In this document: piece after piece, positions 1-9,416 of the stretch
Layout of the letters: each line of letters opens with the position of its first letter
Numbering within the stretch: the first letter of the stretch is position 1
Assembly: GCA_030528145.1 (NCBI GenBank)
Contig: JAUMZK010000011.1
Span: 1 to 64,000 of the forward strand
Direction of reading: 5' to 3'
DNA: 64,000 bases
DNA from: Actinomycetaceae bacterium
Lineage (GTDB): Bacteria; Actinomycetota; Actinomycetes; Actinomycetales; Actinomycetaceae
The notes under the pieces: model-generated
What the model saw: only the letters and a program-made list of their open reading frames with translations
Database searches by the model: none
What the model was told of the DNA's origin: nothing
Translations under genes and position numbers: made by a program

Positions 1-2
1 AT

Positions 3-212
3 GTCACCCCCCATGTTGAACAGTTGCTTGAGGTGCTAGGCGATGAAGAGAAATCCAGGGCAGAATTGCTTATCGAGTTGAAACTTTCAGATCGTAAGAA
101 TTTGCGAGAGAAATACCTGAAACCTGCTATTAGTGCTGGACTTATTGAGCTTACAATCCCTGACAAACCTAAAAGTAGACTGCAAAAATACCGCCGCACA
201 ACGACTTCCTAA
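3..212 (+). CDS. C-terminal end of a Fic-family or related protein (cut by window start)
   Basis: An open frame enters from the left edge and stops with TAA at 210-212, giving about 69 residues. The segment reads TPHVEQLLEVLGDEEKSR followed by a helix-turn-helix-like stretch (ELLIELKLSDRKNLREKYL) and the ending IPDKPKSRLQKYRRT. This matches the small winged-helix tail that closes many bacterial Fic adenylyltransferases and some divergent-AAA (AlbA-type) ATP-binding proteins. The catalytic part lies outside the window, so the enzyme type cannot be decided. No start codon is expected inside the window. The next gene begins 173 bases downstream behind its own leader. Confidence 0.6.
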   Translation, partial: VTPHVEQLLEVLGDEEKSRAELLIELKLSDRKNLREKYLKPAISAGLIELTIPDKPKSRLQKYRRTTTS

Positions 213-385
213 GTTGCTGCTAGCCTGCCGGTGCCAACACTTGTAGGGCGTTTACGCAACAGTCTTACAGGTGTGCATTGCAGCTTTGTGAGCTTCTATT
301 GAACTGTCGCTGCGCAGCTTTTACATAACGCCGCGACATTGCCCATTTAGTAGAATGAGGCGAACAAAATTTTGCTGGAGGATAA

Positions 386-1774
386 ATGAGCGTAAGCGTT
401 TTCGACATGTTCTCAGTCGGTCTGGGACCGTCCTCGTCTCATACCGTCGGCCCCATGAGCGCTGCCGCTGACTTCGTCGCCTGTTTAGCTAAGGCAGGAT
501 TTTTGGAAAAAACGCGTGGTCTGGAAGTCGACCTGTATGGGTCGCTGGCAGCCACAGGTCGGGGGCACGGCACTTTTGGTGCAGTATTACTGGGTTTGGA
601 GGGATTCCGCCCGGCTACCGCCCGACCCGAGGACGTGGAACGTCGCCTCGATGAAATTGCGGCAGGTTCGTCACTGCGTTTGGGGGGTACCGGTCCAGCT
701 ATTGCTTTTAACGAGGGCGATCTGCGGCTACGTCCTCTGACTTTTTTACCGGAACACTCCAATGCCATGCAGTTCGCGGCTTTGGGCGAGGACGGAACGG
801 TATTTATGCGCCGCAAGTCGTTTTCCATTGGCGGCGGTTTTGTGGTTCACGAGGGCGAAGACACCGACAAAATAGTTCAGGACCGGACCGAAGTTCCCCA
901 CCCCTTCAAAACTGGGGAAGAACTGCGGCAAATCTGTGAAAGAGAGCGCAAAAGTATCGCCCAAATCGCCCTCGAAAATGAAAAAGAAACCCCGGCGCAA
1001 GTGCGCGAAAAACTGTTGCACCTGTGGCAGGTGATGGAAGAAAGCAAACAATACTCGTTGACGCGCACCGGCGTGTTACCGGGAGGATTGCGCACAAAGC
1101 GGCGTGCCCCTGCCTGGTATGAACGTTTGCAACGCATGGACCCGCACCGAGACCCCAAATATTGGTTGGAATGGGTGAACCTGGTGGCGCTCGCGGTAAA
1201 CGAAGAAAATGCGTCCGGTGGGCGCATCGTCACTGCGCCCACCAATGGGGCTGCCGGAATTATTCCCGCCACCTTGTTTTATGCACTGAACTACACGGAG
1301 CGGGCAGCCGCTGCCACAGACCAGCAGGCACGGGCGGACATCGTGTGCGAGTTTTTGTTGGCAGCAGGCGCAATAGGGTCAGTGATTAAAGAACAATCCT
1401 CAATTTCGGGTGCCGAAGTGGGCTGTCAGGGCGAAGTCGGGTCGGCGTCCTCGATGGCAGCGGCAGGACTTGCCCAGGTTTGTGGTGGCAGTGCGCAACA
1501 AATTTTGAACGCCGCCGAAATTGCTATGGAACACCACTTGGGTTTGACGTGCGACCCGGTGGGTGGGTTGGTGCAGGTACCTTGTATTGAGCGCAACGCT
1601 ATTGCGGCTGGTACCGCAATAAATGCCTCGCGCATGGCCCTGTTTGACGACTGCCCCACTATGGTCAGCCTGGACACGGTTGTGCGCACCATGAAAAAAA
1701 CCGGGGAAGATATGTCCACCAAATACAAGGAAACTGCCACTGGGGGATTGGCCGTTACTGTTGTTGAGTGTTAG
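386..1774 (+). CDS. sdaA: L-serine ammonia-lyase (L-serine dehydratase), single chain
   Basis: This cytosolic iron-sulfur enzyme deaminates L-serine to pyruvate and ammonia. The 462 residues have the single-chain layout: the beta domain opens with the family hallmark GLGPSSSHTVGPM (12-24) and the alpha domain fills the second half. The cysteines expected to hold the 4Fe-4S cluster are visible as C347 (GCQGEVG), C389 (CDPVGG) and C400 (VPCIERN). The length is normal. GGAGG lies seven bases before the ATG, which decides the start. It stands alone, followed by a 150-base spacer. Glu and Asp pairs in the beta domain are repeatedly written as the GAGGRCG motif found all over the core of this window. 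Confidence 0.95.
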   Translation: MSVSVFDMFSVGLGPSSSHTVGPMSAAADFVACLAKAGFLEKTRGLEVDLYGSLAATGRGHGTFGAVLLGLEGFRPATARPEDVERRLDEIAAGSSLRLGGTGPAIAFNEGDLRLRPLTFLPEHSNAMQFAALGEDGTVFMRRKSFSIGGGFVVHEGEDTDKIVQDRTEVPHPFKTGEELRQICERERKSIAQIALENEKETPAQVREKLLHLWQVMEESKQYSLTRTGVLPGGLRTKRRAPAWYERLQRMDPHRDPKYWLEWVNLVALAVNEENASGGRIVTAPTNGAAGIIPATLFYALNYTERAAAATDQQARADIVCEFLLAAGAIGSVIKEQSSISGAEVGCQGEVGSASSMAAAGLAQVCGGSAQQILNAAEIAMEHHLGLTCDPVGGLVQVPCIERNAIAAGTAINASRMALFDDCPTMVSLDTVVRTMKKTGEDMSTKYKETATGGLAVTVVEC

Positions 1775-1927
1775 GTGAGCTACCCAGCCGCCCAGTCATC
1801 CAGCTACCCAGAATCTCACGACTTCAAGATACCCTGGGGGCGCTCGTGGGCGGTGTGTTCACTCACGCTTCACCATGCCAAATAGCGTTTTGCATGTTTG
1901 CGGGTAAAAATTAGTCCAGGAGGGCAA

Positions 1928-2770
1928 ATGTTAATCTTTGTGGATGTCGATGGAACTTTGATAGACCACCACCAGCAGATCCCCGATTCGTCGGTGGCGG
2001 CAATTGAACGCGCGCGGGCAGCTGGTCACGAAATTTTTTTGGCGACCGGGCGATCCCTGCCTGAAATATATCCCTGGATTTTCGACCTCGGAATAACCGG
2101 AGTGGTAGGCGCGTCGGGGGCGTTCGCTAAACACGGGGAAACCGTATTGTTCGACCACCGTTTGGAGGGCGCGCAAGTGCGCCAGATTGCCGGAATTCTG
2201 AACGACCTGGGGGCGCATTGGACGTGGCAGAACCCCGATTCGATGTGGGTGGACCCGCGTTTTGTTCAAGTTTTTGCGAAAGCCGCTTCGGGTCATTGGG
2301 AAGCATATTTTCAGCAGGTGGGACCGTACTTGTTTGAGGGGTTGCCGCCCACAGCGAACAAGTGTACGTATTGGATTCCGCAAGGGGTCTGCGAAGTGAC
2401 GGATTTGGTGAACATGATTGGCAGCGACTTTACCGTGTTTCCGGGGGCGGTTGCTACGGGCGAGGGCGATATGGGCGAAATTGTTTCGCGGGGCATTTCC
2501 AAGGGGTACGCCGTGGCGGAAGTGGCGCAGTATTTAGGGGTTCCACTGTCGCAAACTGTGGCTATTGGCGATTCCAGTAACGACGTGGCAATGCTACAAA
2601 CCGCAGGGTTGGGTATTGCTATGGGCGGCGCGACTGGGGGCGCATTAGAAGCTGCGGATTACGTAACGGGACATATTTCCGAGGGCGGATTCGCGAGTGC
2701 CATTGACTATGCAATGTGTCGATGTACCAATTCAGGGGTGGCAGGTCACCTCGACGACGAATTTAGGTAG
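1928..2770 (+). CDS. HAD-superfamily hydrolase, Cof-type (IIB) phosphatase
   Basis: A predicted cytosolic phosphatase of the Cof/YidA group, which act on sugar phosphates or flavin and cofactor phosphates; the substrate is unknown. Motif I is FVDVDGT with the nucleophile D6 and acid D8, motif II is LATGR near residue 40, the conserved Lys is in GISKG (K192) and motif IV is GDSSND (214-219). The type IIB cap lies between residues 80 and 180. An AGGAGGG sequence ends a few bases before the ATG at 1928, so I prefer this start over a GTG 30 bases upstream. It is about 280 residues, usual for the family. The short spacer to the next gene suggests cotranscription. Confidence 0.88.
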   Translation: MLIFVDVDGTLIDHHQQIPDSSVAAIERARAAGHEIFLATGRSLPEIYPWIFDLGITGVVGASGAFAKHGETVLFDHRLEGAQVRQIAGILNDLGAHWTWQNPDSMWVDPRFVQVFAKAASGHWEAYFQQVGPYLFEGLPPTANKCTYWIPQGVCEVTDLVNMIGSDFTVFPGAVATGEGDMGEIVSRGISKGYAVAEVAQYLGVPLSQTVAIGDSSNDVAMLQTAGLGIAMGGATGGALEAADYVTGHISEGGFASAIDYAMCRCTNSGVAGHLDDEFR

Positions 2771-2800
2771 GCATAGTGTATAGAAAAATGGGTATAACTA

Positions 2801-3553
2801 ATGGCAAAAAGGGAAAAATCTGGTGACGGCAATATGGCGAAATATTTGGTAGCCGTGTGCCGCCCAGAAGGTCCTATCGCGGAAAACGAAATTTCGGTAA
2901 TGGGAGGTCTGTCGGATGAGCAGTTGGTGCGTTACCGTTTGCTTGACGAGGACGCCGGGGAACCTTCCGACATAAATTGGGACGATTATGCGGGGCTGGT
3001 CATTACGGGTTCTCCGCTGAGTTTTGCGAATGCGCAAAAAGATGATGCGCATTTGCGTTTAGAACGCCGCATTGGGGATATTGCGCGGTTTGTGTTGGAT
3101 TCAGACTATCCAACTTTAGCGATTTGCTACGGTTTGCAGGCCCTTACGTTAGCCAGTGGCGGGCATTTAGTGGGAGGCTATGCCGAGGATTTGCAGGCCC
3201 CTCGCATCGAATTGACCGAGGACGGTTTGGCTGACCCTCTGGCGCGCAAGTTGCCGGATGTGTTCTATGGGTATACCGGGCACAGCGACGCGGTAGGGGA
3301 AGTGCCACAGTCCGCCACCGTCCTCGCCACCGGGGATTTTTGCCCAATCCAAATGTTGCGGTGGGGGCAAAATGTGTACGGCACTCAGTTTCATCCGGAA
3401 ATTGACCGGAATGGGATGCGCGTGCGCATTGGGATTTACAGTGACAAGTACTATCCGGCGGATCAAAAAGAGGTCGTGTTGGAACGTTGTGACAGTGCGG
3501 ATGTCAGTGGTGCTTTGGCACTGACACGGGAGTTTTTCCGCCGCTACCAGTAG
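2801..3553 (+). CDS. Class I glutamine amidotransferase domain protein (GuaA-like)
   Basis: A stand-alone class I glutamine amidotransferase of 250 residues, expected to release ammonia from glutamine or to hydrolyse a gamma-glutamyl compound; the partner or substrate is unknown. The catalytic triad is visible: nucleophile C109 in LAICYGLQ, H198 and E200 in TQFHPEID. The oxyanion strand is VITGSPLS near residue 70. The nucleophile elbow has Ala where many family members have Gly. Two starts are possible, ATG 2801 or ATG 2834 (MAKYLVAV); the second fits the family N-terminus better but neither has a strong ribosome site. It follows the Cof-type phosphatase by 30 bases, suggesting one transcript, and meets the ligase gene on the opposite strand. 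Confidence 0.85.
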   Translation: MAKREKSGDGNMAKYLVAVCRPEGPIAENEISVMGGLSDEQLVRYRLLDEDAGEPSDINWDDYAGLVITGSPLSFANAQKDDAHLRLERRIGDIARFVLDSDYPTLAICYGLQALTLASGGHLVGGYAEDLQAPRIELTEDGLADPLARKLPDVFYGYTGHSDAVGEVPQSATVLATGDFCPIQMLRWGQNVYGTQFHPEIDRNGMRVRIGIYSDKYYPADQKEVVLERCDSADVSGALALTREFFRRYQ

Positions 3554-3603
3554 GGGTTTGGTGGCTGGCGCCCGCACGGCGCCACCGCCCCTAGTTTTGT
3601 GGG

Positions 3604-4872
3604 TTACTGCGGCGGGGGAGCAGGCTGGTCGCCCGGTTGCGCGCCCCGAACTTCCGCGTCGGTTTCGCTTTCGCGCCCGCCTATCCACCCCCGGTTTCCG
3701 GCGGCGGGCGCGTGAACTCCCTTGGTGGAAACTTCAGTATGAGGACGCAGTGGTCGTCCCGCCACCATCTCCTGTCGCAAATGTGCTACTACAGCTTCCA
3801 GGTTGCCGGCTTGTTTGGCAACACTGCGTTGCCGCTGGTAACCCACGCCTATGTGCACAATTTCGGGTATTTCCGCTAAATCTTGGGCACAACCTAGGTC
3901 GGCTGCGACCTGTTCCAAGGAAGCCAACCAGGTCGGCAACGAAGCAGTAATGAGCGACTCATCGCCCTCGGAATTGTCAATCAAAATGGCATCCATGCCG
4001 TAACGCGCCGCCCGCCACTTGTTTTCTGCCACAAACCAGGGAGGCAAAGTGGGCAGCGGCTGCCCCTCATCCAATTGGCGTGACGCATATTCTACCAAGC
4101 AGTGAACCAGTGCCGCCAACGCCCGTATTTCGGTCAAATTGCTGACTGCATCGCACACCCGCACCTCTATTGTGCCTAGCTGTGGCGAAGGGCGAATATC
4201 CCACCGGATCTCATCAAACGAACTGATAACCCCGGTTTTCAGCATGTCGCGAGTGAATCCCTCTAACTGCTGCCAGTCTGGGAATAGTTGCGGCACACCT
4301 GCCGTCGGCAACTGTTGAAACACCATGGCCCGGTTGTCGCAGTACCCAGTGTCAACTCCCGCCCAAAATGGCGAGGACGCAAACAGTGCCTGCAATTGCC
4401 CTAACTTGGACGCCAAAAAGTTGATGATAGGTAAAACTTTGCGGACGTCCTCGACTCCCACGTGAACGTGAGTGCCAAACAGCAACATTTGGCGCCCCCA
4501 AAACTGGGTGCGGTTCACCAATTCCGCGTACCGGGCCGAATCGGAAACCCGCTGGTAGGCGGGGTCTGCAAACGGGTGCGCACCTGCCGAAGCCAGCTCG
4601 ATGCGCAATGGCACCAAAATTGGTTCCAAAAATTCGATGCCTTCTGCCAAATCCTGTGCGCACTCAGCGACTGTGGTGCGTTTGCGGCTGACGATCTCGA
4701 TGGTGTTGCGCAGCATTTCTCCGTGTATCAGCTCGCTGCCGCCACGCTGTTGTGCCATTTGCGTGACGGTATCTGCGCACTGGCGCAAATCGTCAGAATC
4801 CATATCAATAAGTTGCAGTTCCCATTCCACCCCAATAGTGGAACGGTCTGATTCGGTGAACCTTATAGCCAT
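3604..4872 (-). CDS. GCS2-type glutamate-cysteine ligase / carboxylate-amine ligase (YbdK family)
   Basis: A predicted ATP-dependent ligase joining a carboxylate, typically the gamma-carboxyl of glutamate, to an amine. The 422 residues show the GCS2 signatures: the N-terminal strand GVEWELQLID (14-23), GTHVHVG (133-139), DIRPSPQLGTIEVRVCDA near 245-262 and a C-terminal helix bundle. Actinobacterial relatives include EgtA-like and YbdK-like enzymes, so glutathione-type, ergothioneine-type or other gamma-glutamyl synthesis are all possible; no egt or gshB neighbour is present to decide. The last 30 or so residues are low-complexity (Gly, Glu, Pro, Gln). It is transcribed toward the amidotransferase gene and away from GluQ-RS, with 237 bases between the divergent starts. 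Confidence 0.85.
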   Translation of the reverse strand: MAIRFTESDRSTIGVEWELQLIDMDSDDLRQCADTVTQMAQQRGGSELIHGEMLRNTIEIVSRKRTTVAECAQDLAEGIEFLEPILVPLRIELASAGAHPFADPAYQRVSDSARYAELVNRTQFWGRQMLLFGTHVHVGVEDVRKVLPIINFLASKLGQLQALFASSPFWAGVDTGYCDNRAMVFQQLPTAGVPQLFPDWQQLEGFTRDMLKTGVISSFDEIRWDIRPSPQLGTIEVRVCDAVSNLTEIRALAALVHCLVEYASRQLDEGQPLPTLPPWFVAENKWRAARYGMDAILIDNSEGDESLITASLPTWLASLEQVAADLGCAQDLAEIPEIVHIGVGYQRQRSVAKQAGNLEAVVAHLRQEMVAGRPLRPHTEVSTKGVHAPAAGNRGWIGGRESETDAEVRGAQPGDQPAPPPQ

Positions 4873-5109
4873 GTCTTAAGTTTTACTGTCTGCGCGTCAT
4901 GCCGCAATAATTTTGGAAAACTGTGGTGGTGAGGGCGGTTGGTTGCGATGTTTTGCGGTGGGGGTTTGCTTTGTTGAAGGCGTTGAAAACCTCTTGCGAG
5001 GCAAACATTCCTGCTTTTGCGTGAAGTACTTTGCCATTTCCAAACTGTGCGTTGGGATATGATGGCGTCTTTTTCGAGGACGCCTGCCCCGGTTCGCTAA
5101 AATTGGGGC

Positions 5110-6129
5110 GTGAACGTTTCTGCTGGTAGGTATGCGCCTAGTCCTTCTGGGGATTTGCACGTGGGAAATTTACGGACAGCAATTTTGGCTTGGGCGGGGG
5201 CGCGCGGAACTGGTCGGCGGTTTTTGATGCGCGTGGAAGACATTGACACGCAGCGTTCGTCTGCGGAGGCGGGGGAACGCCAATTGCAGGATTTGGCGGC
5301 GATCGGTCTGGATTGGGACGGCGAGGCAGTGTGGCAGACGCAGCGGGCAGAACGCCACCAAACCGCCCTCGAAAAATTGATAGCGGCAGGGCACACCTAC
5401 GAATGCTACTGTTCGCGGCGGGAAATTGCGCAGGCGCTTTCGGCTCCGCACGCTCAGCCAGGGAGGTATCCGGGTACTTGTCGGAATCTTTCCGAGGACG
5501 CCCGGCAGGATGCGCGCAGGCGCCTGGCTGGTCAGGGGCGCCTACCCGCTTTGCGTTTGCGTGGCGGTGACGCCTGGTGGCAGGTGGAGGATTTGCTCGC
5601 GGGGACGGTGCGCGGGCAAGTGGACGATATTGTGTTGCGTCGCAGCGATGGGGCTTTGGCTTACAACCTGGTGGTGGTTGTCGACGACGGAGAATGCGGG
5701 GTTGACCAGGTCGTTCGCGGGGACGATTTATTGGGGTCGGCGCCCACCCAAGCGTACTTGGCGCATTTATTAGGTTTGCCAGCGGTGGCGGAATATGTGC
5801 ATGTTCCGTTGGTTTTGGGGCCGACCGGGCGACGGTTGGCGAAACGCGATGGTGCGGTAACTTTGCGTCAGCTGGCAGCTCAAGGTTTCAGCGTGACGCA
5901 AGTGGTGGGGCTGATAGGGAAATCGCTTGGTGTGTGTGGGGCAGGTTGTGCCCAGGATATTTTGGACGGTTTGGCGGAAAAGGCGGCTGCTGGGGCGCAG
6001 GCGGGACAGGATGGCGAGGGCGCAGGGGTGGTTCGTCCTCGAAACGGGGTGTTTTCCCGGCATTTCCAAGAAGCGCACCCGCTTGCGGTAATTCCGCGTT
6101 CCCCGTGGGTGTTTGTGCCGCAAAAGTGA
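5110..6129 (+). CDS. gluQ: Glutamyl-queuosine tRNA(Asp) synthetase
   Basis: This paralogue of the glutamyl-tRNA synthetase catalytic core activates glutamate without tRNA and attaches it to queuosine 34 of tRNA-Asp. The HIGH-like motif is HVGN (17-20) within [13 protein letters not shown], the KMSKS-like loop is LAKRDG (243-248), and the zinc site has the GluQ-RS pattern C99, C101, Y120, C124. There is no anticodon-binding domain, which separates it from GltX. The product is 339 residues, some 40 longer than usual; the extra tail after residue 300 is Gly/Ala-rich and then ends in a Pro-rich segment, and looks unconserved. The start is GTG, with a GGGG stretch just before. Spacer 4873-5109 should hold both divergent promoters; a TATGAT-like -10 lies near 5057. 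Confidence 0.9.
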   Translation: MNVSAGRYAPSPSGDLHVGNLRTAILAWAGARGTGRRFLMRVEDIDTQRSSAEAGERQLQDLAAIGLDWDGEAVWQTQRAERHQTALEKLIAAGHTYECYCSRREIAQALSAPHAQPGRYPGTCRNLSEDARQDARRRLAGQGRLPALRLRGGDAWWQVEDLLAGTVRGQVDDIVLRRSDGALAYNLVVVVDDGECGVDQVVRGDDLLGSAPTQAYLAHLLGLPAVAEYVHVPLVLGPTGRRLAKRDGAVTLRQLAAQGFSVTQVVGLIGKSLGVCGAGCAQDILDGLAEKAAAGAQAGQDGEGAGVVRPRNGVFSRHFQEAHPLAVIPRSPWVFVPQK

Positions 6130-6332
6130 GCTTTCGCCCTTGTCGTGGAGTTTTGCGCGTAACTGGGTCTAAAATCAGATGAGGATGAACAGAGCAGGAA
6201 CGCGTGAATCTTAGTTAGGGTTTGTAAGAAATTAAAGGATTAACACCACTTCAATACTCCTATATATTCAGGTACTTTAGAGACAATGTTAAGCTGATTC
6301 TCATCTTTCAAATTGGTAATAGGAGTTTCTAT
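6130..6332. other. Intergenic region before the surface protein
   Basis: About 200 bases without coding signal. It is AT-rich toward its right end and probably carries the promoter of the broken surface-protein gene. I see no convincing -35/-10 pair and no strong hairpin. Confidence 0.4.
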
Positions 6333-7342
6333 ATGACAGCTCGGAAATTTGTTCCTACTACGGCACTCTTGACGGCAGGGTCCTGGCGGCACTGTCCATG
6401 CCCAGTTACGCTCAACCTGTTGAGGCGGGCGTGGACACTGAGAAAGCGCCGCGTGCCGCCCTCGCTGGAGTGACTGCAGAAAATGTCGAAAAGGACGGTA
6501 TTAGTGCGGAACTGCTGAATAAGTACCCGGTTTTGCGTGTAGTAGCAGATAAATTCGCGGCATTAAAAGAAGCGAAGGATGCCCTGCAAACAGCGCAAAC
6601 CAACGCGGACAAGGCTGCGGCGGCGCTGAAGGAAGCGAAGTCACAACAAGCAGAAGCAAAGGCAAAACTACAGGAAGCGCAGCAAAAACTTGCGCAAGCG
6701 AAAGCTACATACGAGGAAACAACGCGAGTTAGTGCGCTAGCACCGCAGTACGTGAACCCCTCGGCGGCAGACCCCGCGAACTGCTTGGTCAACCCGTTCG
6801 TTACCGTGAAGCCCACTTACGGCGTTACCTACACGGTTACCGTAGACGGGGTTGCCGTGCAGCCTGGCGATGGCGGTAAATACGAATACCCCTATGGTAA
6901 GACCGTGGTGGTAAACGCAGCAGCAGCTGCAGGACTTCATTTCCCCGAGGGCGCTCAGACCAGTTGGATTTGGAGTGCGGTTAAGTCCGCAATCTGCAAG
7001 GCAACGCCGGAGAAGCCGGAACAGCCAAAACAGCCTGGTTAACCGGGCACACCAAATAATCCGGGCACGCCTGGCACACCAAATGAGCCAGGTCAAACTG
7101 ACGTACCAGGAAATTCGGGGAAGTCAAGGAAGTCTGATGTGCCCGCCGGTAACTCCGAGAAGATGGGCAAGCACGCGGCGGTCACGCCTAAGTCCACTAA
7201 GAACCAGCATCAGGCGGGACGCCACCTAGCAACCACGGAAACGAACGTGAGTGCGTTGGCGCCTCTGGCACTGCTGGCAGGCGGAATTGGGGCTTTGACT
7301 ATTTCTAGGAGTCGTGGGCGCCACGTGCGCCGTACCAAGTAG
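6333..7342 (+). pseudogene. Wall-anchored coiled-coil surface protein, broken by a frameshift and a stop
   Basis: Three pieces form one secreted protein. An ATG at 6333, preceded by AGGAG, starts a signal peptide (MTARKFVPTTALLTAG). Reading then needs one extra base in the GGG run near 6377 to continue as VLAALSMPSYA, a normal signal-peptide end. The next frame (6398-7042) gives a mature N-terminus, a coiled-coil Lys/Ala/Gln-rich region (about 60 residues) and a domain with two cysteines, and ends at TAA 7040. The same frame continues as a Pro/Gly/Asn-rich stalk (PGTPNNPGTPGTPNEPG), then LATTE, a hydrophobic segment and RRTK: a sortase sorting signal with Glu replacing the usual Gly. So there is a -1 frameshift, a point stop and an altered anchor motif. 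Normal function would be a cell-surface ligand or adhesin. Repair of both lesions gives a continuous product of about 336 residues. Confidence 0.75.
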
Positions 7343-7376
7343 GTGGATATGGTTTCCTAATTACGGACCGACGAGT

Positions 7377-7411
7377 TTGGGGTGAGTTGCAGGTTTTGTA
7401 ACTCACCCCAA
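7377..7411. terminator. Bidirectional hairpin between convergent genes
   Basis: Perfect 12-base inverted repeat TTGGGGTGAGTT ... AACTCACCCCAA with an 11-base loop. It lies between the surface-protein pseudogene and the response-regulator gene, which converge here, so it can serve both. Confidence 0.8.
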
Positions 7412-7446
7412 TCCTTTGCTCTGGTAGCCGATAGCCGGCAATCACC

Positions 7447-8133
7447 TTAAGAAGACAAGTTGGCGCGGTGCGCGCGAATTGCCAATTCGCCCTTACCGGC
7501 GCATCCTGTCAGCATATAAATATCCGAAGAATAAGACCTTACAGTAGCCGTACTGAGATGCAGATTTGCCGCTATTTCCTTATTGGTCTTTGCCTGGGCT
7601 AACAAATCGAATACTGGGCGCAAGTGCTTCGGCAAGACAGCAACAGATTCCGCAAAATCGCGGTCAATTTCAGTGTTTGCGGCCGTGAATTGCTGTCCCA
7701 AAACCTTCGTAAGTACTTTCGCAGCGTTACTGGAAATAACCGTGTCGCCCTCGGAAATTCGCCGAACTAACCCGATAAGCTTTTGCGGCGGCGTGTCTTT
7801 AGTTAGGAAAGCCCGCGCGCCTTGCGATAGGCACTGCGCTAATGCCCCTTCCTGTTCGAATGCTGTCAGGATAATTACGGCGATCTGGGGGAAACGGAGC
7901 CGAAATTGCCTGGTTGTCTCCACCCCATCCATGTCCGGCATATTCACATCGACGAGGGCGATGTTCGGGTTAGTTTTTTCCGCTAAAGACAACGCTTCCT
8001 TGCCATTTGGGGCGACTCCGGCAACCGTAAGATCAGCGGTGGCATTAATTATTGCGCTCAGGCCCCGACAAATTACCGGGTCGTCGTCAACTATCAAGAC
8101 GGAAATTAGATCAGGCACTGACGGTCCCACCAT
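7447..8133 (-). CDS. NarL/LuxR-type response regulator
   Basis: DNA-binding response regulator of 228 residues. The receiver domain has the acidic triad at D16-D18, phospho-acceptor D62 (VDVNMPDMDG), the switch threonine T90 and the conserved lysine K112. The C-terminal LuxR-type helix-turn-helix covers about 170-228 (TNKEIAANLHLSTATVRSY). Its start overlaps the end of the histidine kinase gene by 23 bases, so the two are translated together as one two-component system. The neighbourhood suggests control of the divergent phospholipase gene, and a strong palindrome lies between the two start points; this is inference. Confidence 0.92.
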   Translation of the reverse strand: MVGPSVPDLISVLIVDDDPVICRGLSAIINATADLTVAGVAPNGKEALSLAEKTNPNIALVDVNMPDMDGVETTRQFRLRFPQIAVIILTAFEQEGALAQCLSQGARAFLTKDTPPQKLIGLVRRISEGDTVISSNAAKVLTKVLGQQFTAANTEIDRDFAESVAVLPKHLRPVFDLLAQAKTNKEIAANLHLSTATVRSYSSDIYMLTGCAGKGELAIRAHRANLSS

Positions 8134-9322
8134 TTTCTTTCAGAGGAACAGTTGCGCACTGTACCCACCGGCTACCGAGCATTGAGAAACTGAAGCTACC
8201 GTCAGCGCCTTCGAACAGAGCGGACAAATTCGCCAGCCCGTATCCAGTAGACAACCCACTGTTTGAGGGCGAAGTATCCACACTATTTGTGGACGAAACA
8301 TTTAGGGTCCCCGCAGATGCTTCGAAAGTAAAAGTAACTGACGATCGCGCGGGAGCATATTTCAAAACGTTGGCACAAGTTTCGCGAAGAAAACTCCAAA
8401 CGGCGAGTCTCGCGGAGGAAGAAAGTGGCAGCGCGTCCGGGAATGTTCCCTCGCATTCAACCGAAATGCATTTGGGGTCCAGAACATTTCGCACCTCGGC
8501 CATTAGGTCCGGGAAGTTGCTGGAGGCGGGGGAGGACCCTAAAGCCATCACCATCGGGCGCACTTTTCTGGAGGTGTTGCGCGCAATCGCACTAATTTCG
8601 GCTAAAAAGGAATTTGCAGCCGTTTCGTTGGCGATACCGGCAGAGGACAAAACAGCTATCTGGGATAAATCGCGTGCCACCGTGTCGTGTATGTTCCTGG
8701 CGATGTCTTGCCGAAGCCTGACCTGCTCTTGTCTGCGTTTCATTTCTAGTTGCTGAAGCTGTTTTCGTAAGGTCACGCGTTCGCGGCGGAGAGACCGCAT
8801 CAATAACGCTGCGGTGACGGTAAGTGAAACAAATAGGAGCGAACTCAAATAATTATGGGTGGGGCTATCACTGAAAAGCGGTCTGAGAATCTCGATGAAT
8901 ATCAAAGAAATAATGCCTGGAAAAATATAGCCACGCATTATCCATAATCCACACACTAAATATAGCCCTAAGGCAGGGATGGTAAACTTTTCGCCGAGGT
9001 GGAAGAAAATTGTTATAAAAAATATGAATACGTACGTTACTTCAAAGAAAGTTCTGCCCCTTCCTATACCGCTAAGAGCTAAACTAAGGATCACCAAGGA
9101 AACGAAATCCAAAACAGAAAGGGTGTCCCCATTTGTGTAGGTAGTTAGTGTTTCCCAACAAATGATGAATGCGCTAAGTAACAGAAATAAGATTCGTTTC
9201 TTTGTATTGCTAAAAGGAATTCCAAAGCCTGTAATTGTGCCATCGCTAAAGGTAGCGACCACAGTTTCGCTTGAATCTATTTCAGGCAGGTAGGCGCTTA
9301 GCGAACTCGAACTCCGTGACAT
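8111..9322 (-). CDS. Sensor histidine kinase, HisKA_3 (NarL-system) type
   Basis: Membrane sensor kinase of 403 residues, partner of the response regulator. Five to six hydrophobic segments between residues 43 and 175 form the sensor, with no sizeable extracytoplasmic domain, so it may sense the membrane itself or a small hydrophobic signal. A coiled linker (178-205) leads to the HisKA_3 dimerisation helix, with phospho-acceptor H212 in RQDIARNIHDTVARDL. The ATPase domain is short, with the G-box TGYGLANLSAL near 370; its N-box (ETCANVLKYA) has Cys-Ala before Asn where relatives have conserved acidic or polar residues. The gene has a lower GC content than the core. Confidence 0.9.
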   Translation of the reverse strand: MSRSSSSLSAYLPEIDSSETVVATFSDGTITGFGIPFSNTKKRILFLLLSAFIICWETLTTYTNGDTLSVLDFVSLVILSLALSGIGRGRTFFEVTYVFIFFITIFFHLGEKFTIPALGLYLVCGLWIMRGYIFPGIISLIFIEILRPLFSDSPTHNYLSSLLFVSLTVTAALLMRSLRRERVTLRKQLQQLEMKRRQEQVRLRQDIARNIHDTVARDLSQIAVLSSAGIANETAANSFLAEISAIARNTSRKVRPMVMALGSSPASSNFPDLMAEVRNVLDPKCISVECEGTFPDALPLSSSARLAVWSFLRETCANVLKYAPARSSVTFTFEASAGTLNVSSTNSVDTSPSNSGLSTGYGLANLSALFEGADGSFSFSMLGSRWVQCATVPLKENGGTVSA

Positions 9323-9354
9323 AAGTCGATGTTAGCAACACCCACAGCATGGGG

Positions 9355-9380
9355 AAAATACCGACAAATGTCGGTATTTT
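9355..9380. promoter_or_regulatory. 26-base perfect palindrome in a divergent promoter region
   Basis: AAAATACCGAC, a four-base AAAT spacer, then GTCGGTATTTT: 11-base arms without a mismatch. It lies between the divergently transcribed kinase (start 9322) and phospholipase (start near 9417). As both genes begin here, a terminator has no obvious transcript to stop; an operator, possibly for the adjacent response regulator, is the better reading. The T run does leave a terminator for upstream read-through possible. Confidence 0.6.
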
Positions 9381-9416
9381 TTCGCTCTCCGCAGTGATTG
9401 ACTAGAACTGTCAAAA

